Position numbers and translations under genes: made by a program. From NCBI RefSeq assembly GCF_927312905.1, contig NZ_CAKMHQ010000014.1, positions 62,001-126,000 on the forward strand: 64,000 nt of DNA, in the 5' to 3' direction. The DNA comes from Candidatus Nitrotoga sp. 1052. GTDB lineage: Bacteria > Pseudomonadota > Gammaproteobacteria > Burkholderiales > Gallionellaceae. Every line of letters begins with the position of its first letter. Position 1 is the stretch's first letter. Under the pieces are notes generated by a model that saw nothing but the letters and a program-made list of their open reading frames with translations, did no database searches and was not told the DNA's origin. Positions 27,456 through 37,809 of this stretch are shown here, in pieces.

Positions 27456-27676
27456 TTGCTCGGCATGCTATTTAACTGACGTATCGTACTACGGATACCG
27501 AGGCTGTGTGAAAACTCAATTACGGCCCGTTTTCTTGGGTGCACAATGTTCCGTTCAAAGCTCTGGTCAACCTAAATTCGATCAAGCGACAACAGCTCTA
27601 AATAAGGCTAATTCAAGTTCGGAGTGCAACGGCCGATTATAACTCCAACAAAATATCAATAAATAATGGGTGCACG

Positions 27677-28489
27677 ATGAAATCTGCTATCAGCACGAGT
27701 GAACTCTCAGTTTTCCTGGTCGAACCTTCCGGCCTGCAGGCGCGCATTGTCCAAAAATATCTCAGCGATCTTGGTGTATTGAACACACAGATTTTCCAGG
27801 ATGGAACTTCAGCACTTGAGGCCATGCGCATGCAACAACCTGACCTAACCATCAGCTCGATGTACCTGGATGATATGTCTGGCTCAAAACTGATTGAAAT
27901 AATGCGTGCCGATCAAGCCTTAACTAACATAGCTTTCATCCTGATTTCCAGCGAGGACAACCCGCTTTACCTAGATCCCGTGCGTCAATCCGGCGCCTGC
28001 GCCATCCTGACCAAACCGTTTGAACTTAAACACTTACGCGCAGTTATCTTCACGACGCTCGACTATCTCAGTCCGGGTAGCCTCGCGCTGGAAAAGGATG
28101 ACTTCGACGTTGAAAATCTGCATGTTCTGGTAGTGGATGACAGCTCCAGCGCACGTTCCTACCTGATCAGGGTGCTTAAAAATATCGGCATCAAGAATAT
28201 TACCGAAGCTGAAAACGGCAAGCGGGGGGCGGAAATCGTCCAGGGACATTCCTTCGATCTGGTCATTACCGATTACAACATGCCAGAAATGGATGGAGGG
28301 GAACTGGTTGAATTTATTCGCAACAAGAGCTGGCAAAATACGCTGCCAATAATAATGATCACCAGCGAACAGGATGAGAACCGGCTTGCCGCCGTGAAGC
28401 AGGCGGGCGTTTCAGCGATATGCGACAAGCCTTTTGATCCATCGCATATTAAAAACTTAATCGAGCAGATATTTACGTCTGCACATTAA
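27677..28489 (+). CDS. Tandem-receiver response regulator with a degenerate first receiver
   Basis: A 270-residue protein made of two receiver domains (about 10-130 and 148-268) and no output domain. The second is complete: D154-D155 in VVDDSS, phosphoacceptor D199 in LVITDYNMPEMDG, Thr in IMITSE and Lys in CDKPFDP. In the first, the acidic pair is replaced (FLVEPSG) and the acceptor position is Ser61 in DLTISSMYLDD, although the Lys in LTKPFE remains, so it cannot be phosphorylated in the normal way. It probably acts as a binding or regulatory domain. It is a single gene between the restriction gene and a cassette-like unit; its partner is unknown, though the chemotaxis block is near. Confidence 0.88.
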   Translation: MKSAISTSELSVFLVEPSGLQARIVQKYLSDLGVLNTQIFQDGTSALEAMRMQQPDLTISSMYLDDMSGSKLIEIMRADQALTNIAFILISSEDNPLYLDPVRQSGACAILTKPFELKHLRAVIFTTLDYLSPGSLALEKDDFDVENLHVLVVDDSSSARSYLIRVLKNIGIKNITEAENGKRGAEIVQGHSFDLVITDYNMPEMDGGELVEFIRNKSWQNTLPIIMITSEQDENRLAAVKQAGVSAICDKPFDPSHIKNLIEQIFTSAH

Positions 28490-28623
28490 ACCAATTACAC
28501 CGGCTGGATAATTCCAATATTTCCCGGCAACACTATCCGTTTCTGATCACATTTTTCCAAGACCGTGCCGAATGTCCATTTGCAGTGGTAAATATTAGAC
28601 GCTGATTTACAAGTTGTTTACAC

Positions 28624-28685
28624 ATCCAACATCAAAACTCAGGGGCGACTCGCTTTCGGCGCGTCGCTGAAATGGACTGTTACGT
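28624..28685 (-). other. Integron attC-like recombination site
   Basis: Read on the minus strand, the site runs from ACGTAAC (28685-28679; one mismatch to RYYYAAC) to GTTGGAT (28630-28624), which matches the GTTRRRY core. Between them an imperfect stem, TCAGCGAC with GTCGC-CC-CTGA, has unpaired bases on one side, as in attC sites. The stop codon of the neighbouring gene overlaps the first core, as in gene cassettes. The call is by eye and needs a structure model. Confidence 0.45.
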
Positions 28686-29177
28686 GTCGTTTCGCTCACT
28701 GAACAATCCAAAAAAAAGATTTGCAAACAAGATACCTACACCAAGCAGCAACCCACCGACACCAATATAGGTAAGCAGTTCTGTCACCGGGTGAGTATGT
28801 GCCGCTCCTGTGCCTATAGACGGCGCGACAATAAACATTGTCAGCCACGCGAGCGGATAACAGCCGCCAAGGCCGATGAATATTGCAGCAATCGTTTTGA
28901 ATCGTTGCTTGAGGCTAGATGCTGAAACAAGCAGCAATAAGCCAATCGAGAATGCGGCTATTCCTGTGGCGTGAAAGTGCGCTCGCTGCACATAGCGCCA
29001 TATCTTTTCAGGGCTGTTCGCGTCATGAAGTTCTGGGTGCGCAGCGATTCCTTGAGTTACATACGTTTCAAACAAAGCCTCGTTGATCCCAAAGCTTACG
29101 CCAAGACCAATACCGAAGAGCAAGCCAAGCATTACCAACGCAAGGCCAGCTTTTATGCTTGTGAGGTTGTTGTTCAC
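28680..29177 (-). CDS. Small four-helix membrane protein, possible integron cassette gene
   Basis: A 165-residue protein with about four hydrophobic helices (about 7-28, 70-90, 95-120, 130-155). Conserved-looking polar residues lie in the first loop (WRYVQRAHFHATG) and there is a short charged C-terminus. I chose the GTG at 29177 because GGAG lies 6 bases ahead; a TTG at 29189 overlaps that site. I do not recognise a named family or function. The upstream flank reads GTTAACGTGTC and the end of the gene reads GACACGTAAC, so the two ends are nearly complementary. An attC-like site overlaps the stop. Together these suggest a promoterless gene cassette. No integrase is in the window. Confidence 0.65.
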   Translation of the reverse strand: MNNNLTSIKAGLALVMLGLLFGIGLGVSFGINEALFETYVTQGIAAHPELHDANSPEKIWRYVQRAHFHATGIAAFSIGLLLLVSASSLKQRFKTIAAIFIGLGGCYPLAWLTMFIVAPSIGTGAAHTHPVTELLTYIGVGGLLLGVGILFANLFFGLFSERNDT

Positions 29178-29531
29178 TGAGTTCTCCAAGACACGTTAAC
29201 GAATAGCGCTTGCCCGCCGCTCTTTCCAAACTTGTCATAACCAATCTACTTTTTAAGTATATTTAATTCTTAAAATTCCGTCTGTGTGTGACCGTACATA
29301 CCGAAACATAAAGGGTGTCCGGGAATGAAATATGCACTTAAAAATTCGCAAAATTTATCCAGAGCGATGAGAAATGGCTGCATTTTGGCTACTTGCTGAC
29401 TATGATATAGCTTGATTTCTGCTACCATTAGTCATGCGTTGCGCCACAAGATAATTTCACTTTTTGACCTCAATAACACCAATTACGCAGCGCAGAACAA
29501 GTACCAACATAATTTATTTAAAGGAAGCATC
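29178..29531. other. Intergenic region before ilvD
   Basis: It starts with the cassette boundary CGTTAAC at 29194-29200. The rest is AT-rich with no convincing ORF: the ilvD frame is open to 29412 but lacks a ribosome site there. A weak -10-like TATGATATAG lies near 29400. I see no terminator-antiterminator leader or named riboswitch. AAGGA at 29521-29525 serves ilvD. Confidence 0.5.
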
Positions 29532-31208
29532 ATGCCTAGCAACATCCACAGTAAAGCCATCACACAAGGTGTGCAGCGTTCACCTAACCGCGCCATGTTG
29601 CGCGCTGTAGGTTTTGGCGATGGTGATTTCAACAAGCCTATTGTAGGCATTGCCAATGCGTATAGCACTATTACCCCCTGCAATGCTGGGTTGGGTACTT
29701 TAGCGACACGGGCTGAGCAAGCGGCCCACGCCGCTGGTGCGATGCCACAGATGTTTGGAACGATCACAATTTCTGACGGCATTTCGATGGGTACCGAAGG
29801 GATGAAATGCTCGCTGGTGAGCCGCGAGGTGATTGCTGACTCAATCGAAACGGTCTGTCGTGGTCAAAGCATGGACGGCATACTCGCCATCGGCGGCTGC
29901 GATAAAAACATGCCGGGCGCCATGATTGCCTTCGCACGTTTGAACATTCCTGCTATTTTTGTTTATGGTGGCACCATCAAACCGGGTCACCTCAACGGAC
30001 GTGATTTGACCATAGTCAGCAGTTTCGAGGCAGTGGGTCAATTTATCGCGCATAAAATTGATGCAGCTGAGCTTCTGGCCGTCGAGCGCAAAGCCTGTCC
30101 CGGTGTTGGTTCCTGTGGTGGAATGTTTACAGCTAACACCATGTCATCAACATTCGAAGTGATGGGCATGAGTCTGCCGTATTCGTCCACCATGGCGGCA
30201 GAAGACGCGGAAAAATCTGACAGCGCAGCGCGGTCAGCCGAAGTGCTGGTGCAGGCCATCCAGAAGCAAATATTACCGTCTCAAATTTTAACGAAAAAGG
30301 CTTTCGAGAACGCAATTTCCGTGGTTATGGCGGTAGGTGGCACGACTAATGCGGTCTTGCATTTGCTGGCAATCGCGCATGCGATGGGTGTTGACTTAAG
30401 CATTGATGATTTTGAAACGATCCGGAAACGCGTCCCTGTTTTTGCCGATATGAAACCATCCGGGCGCTACGTGGTAACCGACCTTCATAAAGCCGGCGGC
30501 ATTCCGCAGATCATGAAGATGCTGTTGGTGCACGGCTTGCTGCATGGCGACTGCTTGACTATCACCGGCGAAACTATCGCGGAGGTACTTAAAGACATAC
30601 CCGCAGAACCACGTTCTGATCAAGACGTGATCCGCGCTTGGAATAATCCAATATATTCACAAGGACATTTAGCGATTCTTAAAGGCAATCTGGCGCCGGA
30701 AGGTTCGGTGGCCAAAATCAGCGGCATTAAAAATCCGAAAATCACCGGCCCCGCGCGCGTGTTCAATTCAGAAGAATCTTGCATGGAAGCGATTCTTGCA
30801 GAAAAAATCAACGCTGGGGAAGTGCTTGTAATCCGTTACGAAGGTCCGAAGGGGGGGCCAGGGATGCGTGAAATGCTGTCACCCACTGCAGCCTTGGTAG
30901 GCGCCGGAATGGGCGAAAGCGTCGCGCTTATTACCGACGGTCGCTTTTCAGGTGGCACTTATGGCTTTGTAGTGGGACACGTTGCACCCGAAGCGGCAAT
31001 GGGCGGTACCATAGCACTGGTCGAAGAAGGAGATTCCATTACCATTGATGCTGAAGCACGCCTGATACAACTGAATGTGAGCGACCAAGAACTTGCGCGG
31101 CGTCGTGCCCTGTGGCAACCGCCGGCACCACACTATAAACGCGGCGTATTAGCAAAATATGCACGACTGGTATCTAGCGCAAGCTTAGGCGCGGTTACGG
31201 ACGCATAA
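29532..31208 (+). CDS. ilvD: Dihydroxy-acid dehydratase IlvD
   Basis: A 558-residue enzyme that dehydrates 2,3-dihydroxy-isovalerate and -3-methylvalerate in valine, isoleucine and leucine synthesis. It has the iron-sulfur cluster cysteines in [10 protein letters not shown] and [16 protein letters not shown], and the C-terminal [11 protein letters not shown] block. I chose the ATG at 29532 because AAGGA is 6 bases ahead and the family begins near [12 protein letters not shown]. It stands alone on the plus strand, followed by a hairpin-forming repeat. Length and motifs are normal. Confidence 0.97.
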   Translation: MPSNIHSKAITQGVQRSPNRAMLRAVGFGDGDFNKPIVGIANAYSTITPCNAGLGTLATRAEQAAHAAGAMPQMFGTITISDGISMGTEGMKCSLVSREVIADSIETVCRGQSMDGILAIGGCDKNMPGAMIAFARLNIPAIFVYGGTIKPGHLNGRDLTIVSSFEAVGQFIAHKIDAAELLAVERKACPGVGSCGGMFTANTMSSTFEVMGMSLPYSSTMAAEDAEKSDSAARSAEVLVQAIQKQILPSQILTKKAFENAISVVMAVGGTTNAVLHLLAIAHAMGVDLSIDDFETIRKRVPVFADMKPSGRYVVTDLHKAGGIPQIMKMLLVHGLLHGDCLTITGETIAEVLKDIPAEPRSDQDVIRAWNNPIYSQGHLAILKGNLAPEGSVAKISGIKNPKITGPARVFNSEESCMEAILAEKINAGEVLVIRYEGPKGGPGMREMLSPTAALVGAGMGESVALITDGRFSGGTYGFVVGHVAPEAAMGGTIALVEEGDSITIDAEARLIQLNVSDQELARRRALWQPPAPHYKRGVLAKYARLVSSASLGAVTDA

Positions 31209-31300
31209 ACATGGGCATGCTTATCCAATTTTTATTCAACAAATGAATAATTTTTGATAGAAGTGCAATAGTTAATGTGTAATCACGGATGAAAAGCGTA

Positions 31301-31339
31301 GCGGGATGTAAGGTGCGATTTATGCACCCCACATCCCGC
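31301..31339. repeat. Stem-loop repeat between ilvD and tldD
   Basis: GCGGGATGT (31301-31309) pairs with ACATCCCGC (31331-31339), and inside it GGTGC (31312-31316) pairs with GCACC (31324-31328). This is a strong two-part stem in the space between convergent ilvD and tldD, followed by CGCATACACCCTACGC. The GTAGGGTG-type wording is common in REP families. It could help end transcription from both sides, though no T-run follows. Confidence 0.65.
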
Positions 31340-31351
31340 TGCGCATACACC

Positions 31352-32809
31352 CTACGCAGTACCGCCCACTGTCAGTCCATCTATTCTTACCGTTGGCTGA
31401 CCCACCCCGACCGGCACGCTCTGGCCTTCCTTGCCACAAACGCCGACACCAGGATCGAGCGCCATGTCGTTGCCTATCATGGAGATACGGGTTAATGCCT
31501 CAGGGCCATTGCCGATCAGCGTTGCACCCTTTACCGGGTAGGTTATTTTGCCGTCTTCAATCATGTATGCTTCAGAGGTTGAAAACACAAATTTGCCGCT
31601 GGTAATATCCACCTGCCCCCCGCCAAAGTTCGCGGCATATAGCCCGCGCTTGACTGAAGCAATAATATCCTTTGGGTCTTTATCGCCATTCAGCATATAG
31701 GTGTTGGTCATGCGCGGCATCGGCAGATGCGCAAATGATTCGCGCCGAGCATTACCGGTGATTGGCACGCCCATCAGGCGCGCATTCAAAGTATCCTGTA
31801 AATAGCCCATGAGAATGCCGTCCTCGATCAAAACCGTGCGTTGCGTAGGATTGCCTTCATCATCCATTTGCAGCGAGCCACGCCTGTTAGCAATCGTGCC
31901 ATCGTCCACTACCGTCACACCCTCGGCTGCTACCCGTTCACCGATGCGGCCGGAAAAAGTGGAGCTGCCCTTACGGTTGAAATCACCCTCCAGGCCGTGG
32001 CCAACGGCCTCATGCAGCAGAATACCAGGCCAGCCGGAACCAAGCACCACAGTCATGTTCCCCGCCGGCGCGGGCTTGGCATCCAGATTAATTACTGCCT
32101 GATGTACCGCCTTGGCGGCGTAATCGTGTAATACTTCGTCCGTAAAAAAGGCATAGTCGAAACGTCCGCCCCCGCCAGATGAACCCTGCTCTCGTTTACC
32201 ATTGCTTTCTACAATAACTTGCACCGACAGACGCACCAGTGGGCGAATGTCAGCATTCATCAAGCCATCGCTACGCGCCACCAGCACCACGTCATATTCG
32301 CCTGCCAGTCCAGCTATCACCTGAGTAACACGTGGATCCAGGGCGCGCGCATAACGCTCCAGGCGTTCCAGCATCGCAACCTTGTCCGCATCTTTCAAAC
32401 TGGCGATAGGGTCGTGTGGTAGATAGAAATGTTTGTTGCTGTTCGCGCGTAACAGCGGCACAGTTTGCGTCCCGCCCTGCCGTGCAATCGCGCGCGTGGC
32501 CAGTGCTGCACTTTCCAAGGCTGCCAAACTGATGTCATCGGAATACGCGAAAGCGGTCTTTTCACCGCTCACCGCCCGCACGCCTACGCCTTGATCTATA
32601 CCGAAGCTGCCAGATTTGACGATGCCTTCTTCAAGCGACCAGCTCTCGGCGCGACTGTATTGAAAATACAGGTCAGCGTAATCCACTTTATTCGCCAGCA
32701 TTTTGGAAAACATTTGCTCCAGATGGCGAGTTTCAAGCGCATGCGGTGCAAGCAGTGACTGCTGTGCAAGGGCAAATACAGTATCGTTATTTTGCATTGT
32801 CAAACCCAT
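31352..32809 (-). CDS. tldD: Metalloprotease TldD
   Basis: A 485-residue protein of the TldD/PmbA family. The zinc-site motif [11 protein letters not shown] (HExxxH type) is clear, followed by [17 protein letters not shown] and, near the end, the GGTA C-terminus with conserved [15 protein letters not shown]. TldD works with TldE/PmbA in a heterodimer that degrades unfolded peptides and, in some bacteria, matures microcin B17. Its partner is not in the window. The start could also be the ATG four codons downstream (32797); neither has a strong ribosome site. It follows the nitrilase and yhdP genes in the same direction, a common betaproteobacterial order. Confidence 0.95.
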   Translation of the reverse strand: MGLTMQNNDTVFALAQQSLLAPHALETRHLEQMFSKMLANKVDYADLYFQYSRAESWSLEEGIVKSGSFGIDQGVGVRAVSGEKTAFAYSDDISLAALESAALATRAIARQGGTQTVPLLRANSNKHFYLPHDPIASLKDADKVAMLERLERYARALDPRVTQVIAGLAGEYDVVLVARSDGLMNADIRPLVRLSVQVIVESNGKREQGSSGGGGRFDYAFFTDEVLHDYAAKAVHQAVINLDAKPAPAGNMTVVLGSGWPGILLHEAVGHGLEGDFNRKGSSTFSGRIGERVAAEGVTVVDDGTIANRRGSLQMDDEGNPTQRTVLIEDGILMGYLQDTLNARLMGVPITGNARRESFAHLPMPRMTNTYMLNGDKDPKDIIASVKRGLYAANFGGGQVDITSGKFVFSTSEAYMIEDGKITYPVKGATLIGNGPEALTRISMIGNDMALDPGVGVCGKEGQSVPVGVGQPTVRIDGLTVGGTA

Positions 32810-32971
32810 ATAAATTTAAAAATCATTACAAAAAATTCAGCTCATTGATGAGGCGCGTATTTGAAGCTGTACAAAATTACAAAGAATACTTTTCATTGAG
32901 ACAAGCTTCGCATAAAGTCGTTCCTCACTGAAAATCAAGAGCCAGGCGCTTCACCTGTCTTACACCTAACA

Positions 32972-33826
32972 TCAGGTAAGGATGCGGTGTGACAGCGCTG
33001 GCAAGCTGGCGCGCAAGCTAGCATGATAGGATGGATTTATTTCCTCGACCACGACTCCTGAGCCGCGTGGCAATCGATCCAGTACCCTACCCCACGGATC
33101 GACGATCATACTATTGCCGTGTGTTTCGCGGCCATTGATGTGATAACCGCCCTGCCCCGCGGCCACAACATAAGCCAGATTTTCGATGGCGCGTGCGCGC
33201 ACCAATATCTCCCAATGCATTTTTCCAGTGGTCTCAGTAAAGGCGGAAGGCAGCACAATAATATTTACATCGCGCATAGCACGGAACAACTCAGGAAAAC
33301 GCAAATCGTAACAAATCGCCAAACCAATGCGACCGAACGGACTATCCACCACCACTACCTGCGTACCTGGCTCAATAGTACGTCCCTCGTGATAATGCTC
33401 ATTGCCAAGCTCGAGATTGAACAAATGGATTTTGTCATAGCGCGCTACCTGTTCTCCATTATCGTCATACACCAAACAGGCATTACGCATTTTGTCCGGC
33501 GCATCCGCCACCAGCGGAATGGAGCCGCCGACCAGCCAGATTTTATGCGCACGCGCAGTCTCACTCAGAAAAGACTGGATCATGCCGCTACCCGGTTGCT
33601 CGCGCACCGCCAGTTTATCCGTATCATTCAGTCCCATGATGGGAAAGTATTCCGGTAATACAACCAGGCGTGCTCCCTGATCCACAGCTTTTTCGATCAG
33701 GCGGCGTGCCTCGCTTAGGTTACCCAGAACATTTGGCCCCGAAGCCATTTGCACGGCAGCAACCTTGAAAGTCTTAGTTTGCGCATGAGCAGCGACACGT
33801 CGTTGGGTGACATTTTTGTCTTGCAT
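32972..33826 (-). CDS. Carbon-nitrogen hydrolase (nitrilase superfamily, Nit1/Nit2-like amidase)
   Basis: A 284-residue enzyme with the nitrilase triad: Glu in VVLPEYFPIMG, Lys in RYDKIHLFN and Cys in GLAICYDLRFPELFRAM. It resembles the group that hydrolyses deaminated glutathione (metabolite repair), which is likely from the FPIMG and HYHEG-type loops but not certain among the related omega-amidases. About 20 extra residues precede the conserved KVAAVQMASG, so the true start may be later. It lies between yhdP (28 bases upstream) and tldD and is probably cotranscribed with them. Confidence 0.9.
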   Translation of the reverse strand: MQDKNVTQRRVAAHAQTKTFKVAAVQMASGPNVLGNLSEARRLIEKAVDQGARLVVLPEYFPIMGLNDTDKLAVREQPGSGMIQSFLSETARAHKIWLVGGSIPLVADAPDKMRNACLVYDDNGEQVARYDKIHLFNLELGNEHYHEGRTIEPGTQVVVVDSPFGRIGLAICYDLRFPELFRAMRDVNIIVLPSAFTETTGKMHWEILVRARAIENLAYVVAAGQGGYHINGRETHGNSMIVDPWGRVLDRLPRGSGVVVEEINPSYHASLRASLPALSHRILT

Positions 33827-33853
33827 ACTTTCAATTCTTTCATAGTATTACTT

Positions 33854-36800
33854 CTATGGTGACGCAACAGATTTGCTTACACCCACTTTTTCTACATTCG
33901 GGTTGGCCCATGCACCCGTAATATTGTATTCAAACGACACCAACTTATCGAGCGGTTCGCGCAATAACTTGTTGGCAATGAAGACCCCAATGCCCACTGC
34001 CGGACCAGCGGCAAATGCGCTCAGTAGCGATGCTGTGTTCCCCACTGTAGGCAGAATGCGCACACGCAAGTTTTGCGTTTCGTGATTCAGGTCCACCTGC
34101 CCTCTCATAGTCACTTTGGCGGCCGAGCCTTCAATTTTAAAGTCATCGGTCAACATAACCCCCTTCTTGACTTGCGCCACTCCGTTGATGCTATCAAATT
34201 TAAAACCTGTGCTGAAAATATCCGTAAAATCCAGCGCAACGCGCTTAGGCAGCGCTTGCAGGCTCAAGATGCTGAGCAGCTTACCCATACCCGGATCGAT
34301 TTTCAGGAACTGTCCTTTACCGGTGCTCAGCTTGAGCGTGCCATCCAATGTGGCATAGCTGAATTCAGCTGGCGCGCCAGGCCAGGAAAACGTCCCTTCA
34401 AGTTTTCCGCTGCCGTCCTTCACGCTATTTGGGTAGCCGGAACGGCCAAGAATTTTCCCCGCATCGCTGATTTCCAGCTTGAGGTTGACTTGAGTCTGTT
34501 CCCCACTTGGGGCCATCTGCCATTTTCCATCCGCAGTCAACACACCATCTGGGTTAGTGATAATTAAACTCTCCAACAGCCAGTCGCGCTCGTGCTGTTG
34601 TGCAAATAATTCCAACTTGCCCAGATTCTTGCCATTTAGTGTAATACTGCCCACCTCCAAGTCGAGCGCAGGATGTTTTATGCCAGCAATATTTTTTTTG
34701 ATAGCATTAGATTGAGTTAAAGTAGTTTTCTTTTTGTCACTTTCATCCCGATCCAGTTCCAGAGACAAGTTTTTCAAGCGGGCGGCAAACTTACCGTTAC
34801 CCTGCGGATGCCAGCTCACTTCACCATTAATTGACTTAGCTGCCAGTAGCGCAACCACCGTACCATTAACATTACGTGCGTTGATACGGACATCATCTGC
34901 CATATAGCCATATCCACTGATTTTCTGGATCAGCAAATCAGCACCTGCGAGACTTACCGGCGTCAACTCGTCAGACGCGCTAGCCAACGCTCCCCAGCCT
35001 TCCAACGATAACTGCGGCATGGTGCCGACTAGCCACACGCCATCCTTTTCCAACCACTTGCCAACATTGCCAAAGTTTACCGTACCACGCTTGACGATCC
35101 GCTCACCACCCTCATCCAAACGCAAAAATTTCGCGCTGAAGAGCTTGCCATATTGCACCGATAACAGATCCTGTTGCGTAGTCATGCTATTCATCTCGAA
35201 GCGCAGCGGAATAATCTCGTTAGCGCGCTTTGCAAATGGCGCAGGCAGGTCAGATGCCAGCCCGACCAAATTGGAAGTGAGTTGCATACTGATCTGCTTT
35301 TTTAACACCGTAATTTCTGACTCCCAATCGCTGCTACCATGCAGATAATTTAGCAACGAATGCGGCTCTACCTCACGCAAGGCATCTATATTTGCACGAC
35401 CGACTATCTTTGCATTTACAGCGCTACCTTTATTGCTCTGCAATTTTAGGGTGGCAGGCCCTCCAAGAACTAGCATAGTGACGTTCTGCGTGCGTACCGA
35501 TGATTCACTGAACAGCAGTTCGCCATTAACTTTATGTAAAATTGGCACACTCTTGCCCAAGCTCACTTCATTGTCGAGAAAATGGTAACGGCCAGAAACC
35601 GTTGCCGACTTACTACCACGCAATTGTATGTCCACCTGTAGATTCAGATTGCCATTACCACTCGACGTCATGTTGTCGGTGAGACCATCGATATACCCGC
35701 GAACAGGACTTTGCCGAATAAAATCCAGACCATACTTCGTTTCGCCCACCGACTCACCCCGCACTTGCAAGAGCAGGCCAGGGCTTTTTATATCAGGTAG
35801 AACCACACTAATATTTTTCAGAGACCCGCCCACAGTCATAGCAGTCGGAGCAGTCACCTCAAGCCGTTTGCCCTGAATCACCAATTTCGCAACGGCATTT
35901 TCCACGCGCGGCCACCCTTTCGCGTACTCCACTATCACGCCAGTTGCGCGCGCCCGGATCTGAAACAAACCATTACGGTTTCCATCAAATGGAAAATCCT
36001 TCAAATTACCCTTCAGGCGCAGGTTAAAATCATCTGCTTGCCCGTCGACCAAGGCATTTCGTATCCAATTATGGGCTTCGCTATTCAACGCAACCAACGG
36101 AATATACCGAGCTGTATGGCGCACTGCGGCGCGCGTCAGATGAACAGTCAAGTCAATCAGACCGGGGCCTTGAGGTAGTGACTGATAGCTACCAAAAAAA
36201 TTCCCGGCAAGGTCGGCGTTAGCAATGGAAACCTTGTTAAACTTGACTTCCATCCCGCGGTCATGTTTTTTCCAACTAAACTGTGCAATGAGCGAATCAA
36301 ATGCCAAAGGCTCTGGCATGATCAGTGGCGCATCCACCGCAGAATTGCGCGAGTTAAGTGACAGCGTGCCATTGACGTCGTTACCATCCACTTGGCCGCT
36401 CAATCGAGTAAATCCTGGGATGTTACCCGCGCGCTGTATGGATAGTCCGTCAAAACGCGCCTTGATCTCGTAATCCAATAACTTGTCAAAATCACCCAGC
36501 CATTTTGCTTGCACATCGGAAATTCGTCCCTGAGGCGCGAATTTAGTTAGCTGCTGCTTCAGACTAGACGTCAACGGCAGAAAATGTGTCAAGTTGGTGA
36601 ATCTGTCCATATCCAGCGTATTGATACGCACCTCACCGCTAGCAGGTTGTTTGTCTGCAGCATCTGCAAAACGCAGGTATAAATCAATGGGCTGCAACAC
36701 CAGGTCATTATTCATCTGCAATGATAATTTTCGCGTGGAAATCTCAAAGCCCCGAGCCACGTCGTGCCATTCAACACGACCGCGCAGCTTAATTACATCG

Positions 36801-37708
36801 AGAAGCGGCAAATCATCGGCCAATTGTGTCTGTACATCTGCCAGCGCCAGATCAGCAGTAAACTGATTGATTTTTCCCTTCTCGACACCCAGCCAACCGC
36901 GTAACGCACCTCTGCCGCGTTTGGGCGCAATGGGCAGCGGTAACCACGTATTCCATGCGGCAACATCGACATAGTCAAGCTGGGTATACAACTCCCCGCG
37001 CCAAGCATTGAAGTTATCAAAGCTGGTACCGAAAAAATCACCGCGCAGATCCAGTTGCGCAGACAACTCCGCTGGAGGTTCCGCTCGCATCGAAAAACTG
37101 TGACGACGTCCTCTGTTTTCAATGAGCATGTTCACTTGATTTAATATCAATGGGGGCGCAGCACGCTGCTCGTCCTGCCAAGTAATGCGCGCATCACGCA
37201 CCACAATGTGTTTTTGGTGTAGTAACCAATCCGCCAGCCCGTGATCCGCAGGCTGGCCGGGAATATTGCTCGACATCGTCATGCCAGCGATATGCAACAA
37301 GCCTTGCGCGTCCCGCTTGATCAACAGATCCGGCTGGTTAATCTCCAGGCTATATAGTCGTACCTGGCCCGTCAGAGCTGTCATCCACGACACCACATTG
37401 TCCACTCGCTGCAATGCGAGCAAAGTTTTCCCCTGTTTATCCAGAATAAGCACATCAGTAAACAACAGATGCGGGCGAATGCCATGCCAGTCTGCCTCAA
37501 TCTTGCCAATAGTCACTGGCTGACCGACAACGTGACTGGCCATAGCACTGATGTTGTCGTGATAGCGTTCGATATCCGGCAATATCCAGTAACGCAATGT
37601 CAACAACAATCCCCCGCCAACGAACAACAGCAACACTGCACCAAACAGCGCGAATCGTGTTAATTGATTGCAGCAGCGCCCGAAAAAGCGCAAGCAAGCT
37701 CTCAACAT
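33854..37708 (-). CDS. yhdP: YhdP family AsmA-like envelope protein
   Basis: A protein of about 1284 residues, normal for YhdP (TIGR02099/DUF3971 with an AsmA-like C-terminus). One N-terminal membrane helix (about 18-40, FALFGAVLLLFVGGGLLLTL) anchors a very long periplasmic beta-rich part. The C-terminal AsmA-like block has GKGQFLKIDPGMGKLLSIL and DFTDIFSTGFKFDSI. YhdP, TamB and YdbH in E. coli move phospholipids between the membranes across the periplasm. I placed the start at the ATG at 37708; the frame runs 11 codons further to a TTG without a ribosome site. It is divergent from glnE and begins the yhdP-nitrilase-tldD unit. Confidence 0.93.
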   Translation of the reverse strand: MLRACLRFFGRCCNQLTRFALFGAVLLLFVGGGLLLTLRYWILPDIERYHDNISAMASHVVGQPVTIGKIEADWHGIRPHLLFTDVLILDKQGKTLLALQRVDNVVSWMTALTGQVRLYSLEINQPDLLIKRDAQGLLHIAGMTMSSNIPGQPADHGLADWLLHQKHIVVRDARITWQDEQRAAPPLILNQVNMLIENRGRRHSFSMRAEPPAELSAQLDLRGDFFGTSFDNFNAWRGELYTQLDYVDVAAWNTWLPLPIAPKRGRGALRGWLGVEKGKINQFTADLALADVQTQLADDLPLLDVIKLRGRVEWHDVARGFEISTRKLSLQMNNDLVLQPIDLYLRFADAADKQPASGEVRINTLDMDRFTNLTHFLPLTSSLKQQLTKFAPQGRISDVQAKWLGDFDKLLDYEIKARFDGLSIQRAGNIPGFTRLSGQVDGNDVNGTLSLNSRNSAVDAPLIMPEPLAFDSLIAQFSWKKHDRGMEVKFNKVSIANADLAGNFFGSYQSLPQGPGLIDLTVHLTRAAVRHTARYIPLVALNSEAHNWIRNALVDGQADDFNLRLKGNLKDFPFDGNRNGLFQIRARATGVIVEYAKGWPRVENAVAKLVIQGKRLEVTAPTAMTVGGSLKNISVVLPDIKSPGLLLQVRGESVGETKYGLDFIRQSPVRGYIDGLTDNMTSSGNGNLNLQVDIQLRGSKSATVSGRYHFLDNEVSLGKSVPILHKVNGELLFSESSVRTQNVTMLVLGGPATLKLQSNKGSAVNAKIVGRANIDALREVEPHSLLNYLHGSSDWESEITVLKKQISMQLTSNLVGLASDLPAPFAKRANEIIPLRFEMNSMTTQQDLLSVQYGKLFSAKFLRLDEGGERIVKRGTVNFGNVGKWLEKDGVWLVGTMPQLSLEGWGALASASDELTPVSLAGADLLIQKISGYGYMADDVRINARNVNGTVVALLAAKSINGEVSWHPQGNGKFAARLKNLSLELDRDESDKKKTTLTQSNAIKKNIAGIKHPALDLEVGSITLNGKNLGKLELFAQQHERDWLLESLIITNPDGVLTADGKWQMAPSGEQTQVNLKLEISDAGKILGRSGYPNSVKDGSGKLEGTFSWPGAPAEFSYATLDGTLKLSTGKGQFLKIDPGMGKLLSILSLQALPKRVALDFTDIFSTGFKFDSINGVAQVKKGVMLTDDFKIEGSAAKVTMRGQVDLNHETQNLRVRILPTVGNTASLLSAFAAGPAVGIGVFIANKLLREPLDKLVSFEYNITGAWANPNVEKVGVSKSVASP

Positions 37709-37809
37709 AAAATGGGATGGCCCCGTGATGTAAACAAACAAGCCAAGGCGTGCATAGCAGATTTATAATGAACCATGAAGTATGAGCAGTTTAACCCTAA
37801 GCCCCCTCA

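Noticed and set aside
27500-27545. GGCTGTGTGAAAACTC, similar to the end of some insertion sequences
   Set aside because: No partner end or transposase sequence is present nearby; a single short match is not enough.
29412-29531. N-terminal extension of IlvD
   Set aside because: There is no ribosome site at 29412, and the family starts at the ATG at 29532, which has a good one.
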